A stretch of DNA of 15,829 nucleotides from an uncultured Alkalilimnicola sp. (GTDB taxonomy: Bacteria > Pseudomonadota > Gammaproteobacteria > Nitrococcales > AK92). The stretch spans positions 1 through 15,829 of the forward strand of contig CALGAN010000034.1 in NCBI GenBank assembly GCA_937951875.1, in the 5' to 3' direction. Below are positions 9,134-15,829 of the stretch, piece by piece. How positions within the stretch are numbered: position 1 is the first letter of the stretch; the number at the start of each line of letters is the position of its first letter. The notes below the pieces were generated by a model, which saw only the letters and a program-made list of their open reading frames with translations, had not been told where the DNA came from and searched no databases. The translations under genes were made by a program, and so were the position numbers.

Positions 9134-9134
9134 G
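8802..9134. repeat. Duplicated lipoyl-domain module, copy in aceF
   Basis: This is the partner of the repeat at 7353-7685: 330 of 333 bases are identical and all differences are silent. It covers codons 1-111 of aceF: the lipoyl domain plus the first part of the linker. After Pro111 the two proteins diverge at once. The direct orientation and 1449-base spacing mean that recombination between copies would delete the rest of aceF and join its start to lpd. Confidence 0.97.
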
Positions 9135-9157
9135 CCTCTGTCCTTTCGGCGGTCCGG

Positions 9158-11818
<2,661 letters not shown>

Positions 11819-11965
11819 AACTCACCTCATGGGTAGGCCACGGGCCCAGCCGGACGGCGAGCGACAAGGGTTGCTGACGCTGGGTTACCCTGCTTTTTGA
11901 GCGGGCAGCCGCACGGGCTGGGGAGCCGTGGTGGCCTATGATTCGTTTTTGTTGGGGCCAGTTGA
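11819..11965 (-). promoter_or_regulatory. Upstream region of the pdh operon
   Basis: This 147-base gap between the DUF502 gene and aceE should hold the pdh promoter. Two structures stand out. A hairpin at 11912-11930 (CACGG and CCGTG arms, a further CT/AG pair, GGGG or CCCC loop) may end the DUF502 transcript. A 15-base near-palindrome at 11879-11893, centred on GGGT-T-ACCC, could be an operator. A local A/T-rich patch, AACAAAAACGAATCAT on the minus strand at about 11939-11954, is the likeliest promoter area, but I found no clear -35/-10 pair. GAGGTGAG before the aceE ATG is the ribosome binding site. Confidence 0.35.
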
Positions 11966-12604
11966 TCATAAAGTACCCCCCGGGGCTTTTCCAGCGTTGG
12001 CCAGGCGCGGCGGCGCGGTGGTTTTGCCGGTGGAGATGCCCGCCGTGACGATGAAGCGCATGGCCTGTTCCACAGTCATGTCCAGCGGCTCCACCGCCGA
12101 AGGTGGCACCAGCAAAGTATGGCCGCCGATCTGATAACCGAAGGGCACGTACACCGCGATCAGCCCCAGCCCGTCCAGACCGGGCGGCAGCTCGGCCGGA
12201 TTCGGGCGGGTGACGATGCCCAGCGTGCGGTAACCCTCGTCGCCGAACGGCACCAATACCACCTGGCCCATGTCCTTCTGCTTCGGCGAGAAGAACGCCA
12301 TCAGATCCTGCGCCGCGCCGTAGATGGTGTTCACCAGCGGGATGCGCTGCATGGCTCGCTCCAGCAGCCTCCACAGCTGCTGCACCAGGTAGGCCTTGAG
12401 CAGCACGCCGAGCAGGAAGATCAGCAGCAGGCCGGCCAGCACCCCCAGACCCGGCAGGTACCACTCGGCCGGCAGCACCCGCTGCAGCAGGCCGCCGAGA
12501 ATGGCCTCCGCGGTGCTGCCGACCCAGTACAGCAGATAGAGCGTGACGACGATGGGCAGGATGGCGGCGAGGCCGCGCAGGAAGATACCGCTGAGCTTCT
12601 TCAT
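11966..12604 (-). CDS. DUF502 family inner-membrane protein
   Basis: This 212-residue protein matches the DUF502 family, which has two N-terminal membrane helices and a conserved soluble domain; its function is unknown. Helix 1 spans about residues 6-28 (GIFLRGLAAILPIVVTLYLLYWV) and helix 2 about 52-72 (GLGVLAGLLLIFLLGVLLKAY). The hallmark segment after them is IPLVNTIYGAAQDLMAFF (88-105), followed by VVLVPFGDEGYRTLGIVT (115-132), a strand-rich part with VYVPFGYQIGGHTLLVP, and VEQAMRFIVTAGI. I chose the ATG at 12604 because MKKLSGIFLRGLAAILP is the typical family start; the frame stays open further upstream only as a shadow of the next gene. No clear Shine-Dalgarno is visible. The 80-base gap upstream has GTGGAT/ATCCAC arms (12621-12626, 12643-12648). 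It may be co-transcribed with the DUF4174 gene. Confidence 0.88.
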   Translation of the reverse strand: MKKLSGIFLRGLAAILPIVVTLYLLYWVGSTAEAILGGLLQRVLPAEWYLPGLGVLAGLLLIFLLGVLLKAYLVQQLWRLLERAMQRIPLVNTIYGAAQDLMAFFSPKQKDMGQVVLVPFGDEGYRTLGIVTRPNPAELPPGLDGLGLIAVYVPFGYQIGGHTLLVPPSAVEPLDMTVEQAMRFIVTAGISTGKTTAPPRLANAGKAPGGTL

Positions 12605-12684
12605 GTCGTACCGGTGCGCAGTGGATGGCTGTGAGCATGGTAATCCACCGCGGGGTCGTCGGCCGTCATGTCGGTCGCAGACGG

Positions 12685-13038
12685 TCAGTGGCGGCGCTCC
12701 TGCAGGGCGCGCAGCAGTGTCGGCAGATCCAGGTCGCCGCGCTGGCGGGCGCACTCCCGGCCCTCGGAATCCAGCAGCACGGCGGTGAACTCGTCGCGCG
12801 CGGCGCCGAAGCGGCGGCGGAAATCGGTGGCGTCGGCGTCCTCGACCCGCCGGTTCTCCTCGTAGACCCGGCCGGAGCCGAACACGGTGAGGATGTGCAG
12901 GTCGCGCTCGCGCAGCCGGGACGCGGCCGCGCTGAGCCGGGCCGTGGCGTCCATGTAGTCGGGGTGGGAACGCTCGGGCGCGAACAGCAGCAGAACGGGG
13001 CTGAAACCGCGGTACTTGGCCAGCTCGGGCAAATCCAT
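12685..13038 (-). CDS. DUF4174 protein, thioredoxin-like fold without active-site cysteines
   Basis: This small protein (117 residues from the chosen start) looks like the DUF4174 family: an N-terminal LAKYRGFSPVLLLFAPERSHPDY segment where a thioredoxin would have its CxxC, then RLRERDLHILTVFGSG, then RRRFGAARDEFTAVLLDSEGRECARQRGDLDLPTLLRAL. The CxxC position is occupied by APERSHPDY, and the only cysteine is near the C-terminus, so it cannot work as a classical dithiol oxidoreductase. Its role is unknown. I prefer the ATG at 13038 because GGGAGGTG lies 5-6 bases upstream; a TTG at 13053 would add five residues. No signal peptide is visible, so the protein is probably cytoplasmic. It is transcribed towards DUF502, 80 bases away, and is divergent from apt. 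Confidence 0.75.
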   Translation of the reverse strand: MDLPELAKYRGFSPVLLLFAPERSHPDYMDATARLSAAASRLRERDLHILTVFGSGRVYEENRRVEDADATDFRRRFGAARDEFTAVLLDSEGRECARQRGDLDLPTLLRALQERRH

Positions 13039-13057
13039 GAGGCACCTCCCCAACGAA

Positions 13058-13079
13058 GCCAGGCGCGCATCGGCCTGGC
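13058..13079. promoter_or_regulatory. Inverted repeat before the DUF4174 gene
   Basis: Perfect 7-base arms, GCCAGGC (13058-13064) and GCCTGGC (13073-13079), are separated by 8 bases. It lies 20 bases upstream of the DUF4174 start codon, in the divergent gap with apt. It could be a protein-binding operator or a leader hairpin in the mRNA. The symmetry is seen; the function is inferred. Confidence 0.35.
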
Positions 13080-13122
13080 GTCACTGTGCAGACAATGGTG
13101 GATGGGAGCGCGCCCGCGGTGA

Positions 13123-13147
13123 TTCAATCGGCCGCGCGCTTTACAAT
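13123..13147 (+). promoter_or_regulatory. apt: Possible apt promoter
   Basis: TACAAT at 13142-13147 is a good match to a sigma70 -10 box in an otherwise GC-rich gap, 33 bases before the apt start. The -35 box is weak: TTCAAT at 13123-13128 is too close (13-base spacing) and GTGATT at 13119-13124 is a poor match. The call rests mostly on the -10 box. Confidence 0.3.
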
Positions 13148-13180
13148 CCGCTGCGGCGCAACGCTCGCGCGAGGTGAGGA

Positions 13181-13699
13181 ATGACCGATCTCTACAACCA
13201 TATTCGCACCATAGCCAATTTCCCCAGCCCCGGCGTGATGTATCGCGACATCACACCGCTGCTGCGCAATCCGCGGGCCTTGCATCGGGCGGTGCACCAC
13301 ATGGTCCATCCGTTCGTCGACGAGGGGCTGACCGCGGTGGTCGGCATGGAGGCGCGCGGGTTCATCTTCGGCAGCCTCGCCGCGTGGGAGCTGGGCGTGG
13401 GCTTCGTGCCGCTGCGCAAGCCGGGCAAGCTGCCGTACGACGTGCACAGCGTTTCCTACGCGCTGGAGTACGGCACGGCCAGCCTGGAGGTGCATATCGA
13501 CGCGATCGGGCCGCAGGACAAGGTGCTGGTGGTGGATGACGTACTCGCCACCGGCGGCACCGCCGCGGCCAGCTGCGAGCTGATCCGGCGGCTCGGCGCG
13601 CAGGTGGTCGGTTGCTCCTTCCTGGTCGAGCTCGACTCGCTCAAGGGGCGCGAGCGTCTGGCCGGTTACCCGGTGCACAGCGTGCTGCGCTACCCGTAA
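13181..13699 (+). CDS. apt: Adenine phosphoribosyltransferase
   Basis: Apt salvages adenine by joining it to PRPP to give AMP, in the cytoplasm. The 172-residue protein has the normal length and motifs: FPSPGVMYRDITPLL (14-28, purine-binding N-terminal segment), VVGMEARGFIFG (53-64), PLRKPGKLPYDVHSVSYALEYGT (77-99, the flexible catalytic loop region), and the PRPP-binding VLVVDDVLATGGTAAA (115-130). The ATG at 13181 directly follows GAGGTGAGGA. It is a single-gene unit: divergent from the DUF4174 gene on its left and convergent with the lipoprotein gene on its right, with a strong hairpin just after its stop codon. Confidence 0.97.
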   Translation: MTDLYNHIRTIANFPSPGVMYRDITPLLRNPRALHRAVHHMVHPFVDEGLTAVVGMEARGFIFGSLAAWELGVGFVPLRKPGKLPYDVHSVSYALEYGTASLEVHIDAIGPQDKVLVVDDVLATGGTAAASCELIRRLGAQVVGCSFLVELDSLKGRERLAGYPVHSVLRYP

Positions 13700-13704
13700 G
13701 TCGC

Positions 13705-13723
13705 CGCCCGCCGGCGGCGGGCG
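13705..13723. terminator. GC hairpin between convergent apt and lipoprotein genes
   Basis: Arms GCCCGCC (13706-13712) and GGCGGGC (13716-13722) form a perfect 7-bp stem with a GGC loop, and one further C-G pair closes it. It begins six bases after the apt stop codon and ends just before the stop codon of the opposing gene, so it can serve both transcripts. No T-run follows on either side. The position between two convergent stops supports a terminator role. Confidence 0.5.
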
Positions 13724-13724
13724 A

Positions 13725-14195
13725 CTACTGGGTCAGCTTGAACTGGCCGGCGTTCTCGAACGGCACCGAGGCGCCCAGCCCCATGGCGTCCACGTCCAGC
13801 TTGCCGGCCAGCCGGTAGCTGATCTCGTTGCTGGAGCCCTCCAGCAGCGCCTGGAACTGGCGCAGCGCGCTCAGCATGTTGGTGGACAGCTCCACCTGCA
13901 CCCGCGATTCGCCGTAGGCCGGCACGGTGAAGCTGTTGGCGCTGACACCGTGGGCGAAATCCTTGCCGTCCAGCTGCAGGGTGTAGCTCATGCCCTTGAC
14001 GGGGATGGCGACGCCGTTCGGGTTCTGGACATTGAGGGTGAGCAGGAAGCGCTGCTCGAACAGGCTGAGCTGGGCCAGATCCAGGTCGACCAGGCTGATC
14101 ACCGGCCGCTCCAGGCGGGTTTGTAGCGCGGCGCAGCCGCTCAGCAGCAACAGCAGCAGAGGCAGGCCAAGGGCGAGGCGGAGGGCTCGGGACAT
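13725..14195 (-). CDS. LEA14/WHy-domain lipoprotein
   Basis: A 156-residue lipoprotein. The N-terminus has a short basic start, a leucine-rich core (LALGLPLLLLLL) and a lipobox LLSG followed by Cys21, so it should be lipidated and held in the inner or outer membrane facing the periplasm. The residue after Cys21 is Ala, so it lacks the Asp+2 inner-membrane retention signal and outer membrane sorting is plausible. The mature part matches the LEA type 2 (WHy) fold: PVISLVDLDLAQLSLFEQRFLLTLNVQNPNGVAIPVKGMSYTLQLDG, with the family's NPN motif (58-60). Such proteins are linked to desiccation and stress tolerance in plants; the bacterial role is unclear. The start ATG at 14195 places the signal peptide correctly; the frame further upstream is a shadow. 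It is the last gene after tsaC, hemF and the exported protein, 41 bases from the latter. Confidence 0.9.
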   Translation of the reverse strand: MSRALRLALGLPLLLLLLSGCAALQTRLERPVISLVDLDLAQLSLFEQRFLLTLNVQNPNGVAIPVKGMSYTLQLDGKDFAHGVSANSFTVPAYGESRVQVELSTNMLSALRQFQALLEGSSNEISYRLAGKLDVDAMGLGASVPFENAGQFKLTQ

Positions 14196-14236
14196 ATCGC
14201 TCGTACTCCGGGTGGTGGGAAACAGGGCGGCCGGCG

Positions 14237-14674
14237 TCAGTCGGTCGCCAGCTTGATGCGGCCGAGCGGCACCAGCCGCTCGCCGTCCGCATAGAACACG
14301 TCCAGCTCGCGGCCGGCGCGCGCCTTCAGCGTCAGCGCCGGGCAGCGCGCCTCCGCGGTGGCGTAAGGGCTCGGCTTGAGCAGCAGCTGCAGCAGCAGAC
14401 GGTCGCCGTCCAGACGCCAGCGCAGCTCCTTGATGACCTGAGTCGAGTTCAAGACGGTGGGCGGCGCACTGATCTTGCGCAGTCCGGTCAGGTCGCACTC
14501 GATCGGCACGATCCAGCCGCCGTGCTCGGCCTGGCGGGGCTGGCCCGGTGCCATGCCGCCCACCGACTCGATGAATGCCCAGCTGGCGACCGCGTCGCCG
14601 TTCTGGGCCGGCGCGCTCGGAGCGGCGCCGAGCGTCGCCGCCAGCGCGCAACAGGCGAGGAGCGTGCGCCGCAT
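14237..14674 (-). CDS. Small exported protein of unknown function, downstream of hemF
   Basis: I do not recognise this 145-residue protein. It has a clear Sec signal peptide (MRRTLLACCALAATLGAAPSAPA, cleavage likely near residue 23), so the mature ~120 residues are periplasmic. The mature part has two cysteines, Cys60 (WIVPIECDLTGL) and Cys111 (EARCPALTL), which could form a disulfide. The rest looks strand-rich (VIKELRWRLDGDRLLLQLLLKPSPY; RELDVFYADGERLVPLGRIKL). The ATG at 14674 lies five bases after the hemF stop codon, with no good ribosome binding site of its own, suggesting translational coupling to hemF. The frame continues upstream inside hemF but only as a shadow. The signal peptide and the reading frame make it a credible gene. 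Confidence 0.8.
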   Translation of the reverse strand: MRRTLLACCALAATLGAAPSAPAQNGDAVASWAFIESVGGMAPGQPRQAEHGGWIVPIECDLTGLRKISAPPTVLNSTQVIKELRWRLDGDRLLLQLLLKPSPYATAEARCPALTLKARAGRELDVFYADGERLVPLGRIKLATD

Positions 14675-14679
14675 GGCGA

Positions 14680-15597
14680 TCAGGCTTCGTCGAGCCAGTC
14701 GCGGGGGCGCAGGAAATCCCGGTACAGGCGCTCCTCGGCACTGCCCGGTTCCGGGGTCCAGCCGTACTCCCAACGCACCAGCGGCGGCAGCGACATCAAG
14801 ATCGACTCGCTGCGCCCGCCCGACTGCAGGCCGAAGCGGGTGCCGCGGTCGTACAGCAGGTTGAACTCCACGTAGCGGCCGCGGCGATAGAGCTGGAACT
14901 GGCGCTCGCGCTCGCCGTAGGGAGTGTCGCGGCGGCGCTCGACGATCGGCTGGTAGGCCGGCAGGAAGTGATCGCCGACCGAGCGCATCAGCGCGAACGC
15001 CCGCTCGAAGCCGCCCTCGTCGTAGTCGTCGAAGAACAGGCCGCCCACGCCACGGGTTTCGTTGCGGTGGGGCAGGAAGAAGTATTGGTCGCACCAGCGC
15101 TTGAAGCGCGGGTAAAGGTCGGCGCCGAACGGCTCGCAGGCGGCGCGCGCGGTGCGGTGCCAGTGCAGCACGTCCTCCTCGAACGGGTAGTAGGGCGTGA
15201 GGTCGAAGCCGCCACCGAACCACCAGATCGGCGCCTCACCGGGCTTCTCGGCGATGAAGAAGCGCACGTTGGCGTGCGTGGTGGGGACGTAAGGATTGCG
15301 CGGGTGGATCACCAGCGACACGCCCATGGCCTGGAAGCTGCGGCCGGCCAGCTCCGGCCGCCGCTCGGTGGCGCTGGCCGGCAGGCCGCTGCCGTGGACG
15401 TGCGAGAAGCCAACGCCGGCTTGCTCGAACACCGCGCCGTCTTGCAGCACCCGGCTGCGGCCGCCGCCGCCCTCGGGCCGCTGCCAAGGGTCCTCGCGGA
15501 AGCGGCGCTGGCCGTCGAGCGCTTCCAGCGCGGTGCAGATGCGGTCCTGGAGACCGAGCAGATAATCCTTGATCGCTTGAGTGTCGATGGCGTGCAT
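14680..15597 (-). CDS. hemF: Oxygen-dependent coproporphyrinogen III oxidase
   Basis: HemF converts coproporphyrinogen III to protoporphyrinogen IX with oxygen, a late step of heme synthesis in the cytoplasm. The 305-residue protein matches Escherichia coli HemF in length and sequence: GVGFSHVHGSGLP (61-73), VSLVIHPRNPYVPTTHANVRFF (93-114), WWFGGGFDLTPYYPFEEDVLHWHRTAR (125-151), HRNETRGVGGLFFDD (177-191), GERERQFQLYRRGRYVEFNLLYDRGTRFGLQSGGRSESILMSLPP, and a terminal RPRDWLDEA. The conserved histidines 98, 108, 147 and 177 are present. The start at 15597 lies 13 bases after the tsaC stop codon with only a weak ribosome binding site, so it is likely coupled to tsaC. The tsaC-hemF neighbourhood is also seen in Pseudomonas. 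An aerobic enzyme implies growth with oxygen. Confidence 0.97.
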   Translation of the reverse strand: MHAIDTQAIKDYLLGLQDRICTALEALDGQRRFREDPWQRPEGGGGRSRVLQDGAVFEQAGVGFSHVHGSGLPASATERRPELAGRSFQAMGVSLVIHPRNPYVPTTHANVRFFIAEKPGEAPIWWFGGGFDLTPYYPFEEDVLHWHRTARAACEPFGADLYPRFKRWCDQYFFLPHRNETRGVGGLFFDDYDEGGFERAFALMRSVGDHFLPAYQPIVERRRDTPYGERERQFQLYRRGRYVEFNLLYDRGTRFGLQSGGRSESILMSLPPLVRWEYGWTPEPGSAEERLYRDFLRPRDWLDEA

Positions 15598-15610
15598 AGC
15601 TTTTGACGTT

Positions 15611-15829
15611 CTAGCCCTGGCGCAGTACCGCGCCGCTGCGGGCGTCGATGATGGTGGTGGGGCGCTGCAGTCCGCCCAGCGGGCCGTTGACCACGTCGTC
15701 CAGCTCGGTGCCGAACAGCGCGCGCACGCGTAACGCCGAGCGCGCCGGCGGTTGGCCGCTGCGGTTGGCGCTGGTGGAGACCAGCGCGCCGCCGAAGGCG
15801 GGCCCGGATCCCGGCCCCGGTGCTGCTGA
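15611..15829 (-). CDS. tsaC: Threonylcarbamoyl-AMP synthase (TsaC/YrdC/Sua5 family), C-terminal part
   Basis: Only the last 72 codons before the TAG are inside the window; the start lies beyond the right edge. TsaC makes threonylcarbamoyl-AMP from threonine, bicarbonate and ATP for the t6A37 modification of ANN-decoding tRNAs. The visible part contains GALVSTSANRSGQPPARSALRVRALFG, the family signature with its STSAN motif, and ends TTIIDARSGAVLRQG, close to the usual TsaC C-terminus. The short end after the signature fits the TsaC/YrdC form and not the longer Sua5 form with an extra domain. It is the first visible gene of the group leading into hemF. Confidence 0.92.
   Translation of the reverse strand, partial: SAAPGPGSGPAFGGALVSTSANRSGQPPARSALRVRALFGTELDDVVNGPLGGLQRPTTIIDARSGAVLRQG

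Noticed and set aside
7353..9134. The repeat as a mobile element or an assembly duplication
   Set aside because: The repeat follows the protein domain exactly, has no transposase or terminal inverted repeats, and the flanks differ, which fits a domain duplication. Assembly error cannot be fully excluded without reads.
12605..13084. N-terminal extension of the DUF502 frame up to 13084
   Set aside because: The extension overlaps the DUF4174 gene in another frame and is Arg/Pro-rich; the family start MKKLSGIFLRG at 12604 is clear.

Overview
The window is a GC-rich stretch of chromosome with strong G/C preference at third codon positions. It carries ordinary housekeeping genes. The gene families point to a proteobacterium, most likely a high-GC gammaproteobacterium: a large NAD-dependent glutamate dehydrogenase, a homodimeric-type AceE with a separate AceF, a lipoyl-fused E3, and a tsaC-hemF neighbourhood like that of Pseudomonas. 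The genus cannot be fixed from the sequence alone. I see no mobile element, CRISPR array, tRNA or rRNA, and no gap between genes longer than 300 bases.

Layout from left to right. (1) 1-2597, minus: the N-terminal half of the large NAD-glutamate dehydrogenase, cut by the window edge. (2) 2770-4486, plus: an unrecognised 216-residue protein followed by an alpha/beta hydrolase. (3) 4487-4765: a convergent gap with a GC-rich inverted repeat. (4) 4766-5764, minus: a KAS III-like protein that keeps the cysteine nucleophile but lacks the usual His and Asn. (5) 5900-11818, minus: the pyruvate dehydrogenase operon aceE-aceF-lpd. E2 has one lipoyl domain, and a nearly identical copy of it is fused to the front of E3. 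(6) 11966-13038, minus: a DUF502 membrane protein and a DUF4174 thioredoxin-fold protein. (7) 13181-13699, plus: apt. (8) 13725-15829, minus: a tight group transcribed as tsaC (partial), hemF, a small exported protein, and a LEA14/WHy-domain lipoprotein.

The central part is carbon metabolism. Glutamate dehydrogenase feeds 2-oxoglutarate, and the PDH complex makes acetyl-CoA. The atypical KAS III and the hydrolase beside it may handle acyl thioesters or esters, but that link is inference from position only. The most notable features are the 333-bp duplicated lipoyl module, with only three differences that are all silent, and the KAS III active site. I see no clear evidence of a wholly new multi-gene system.
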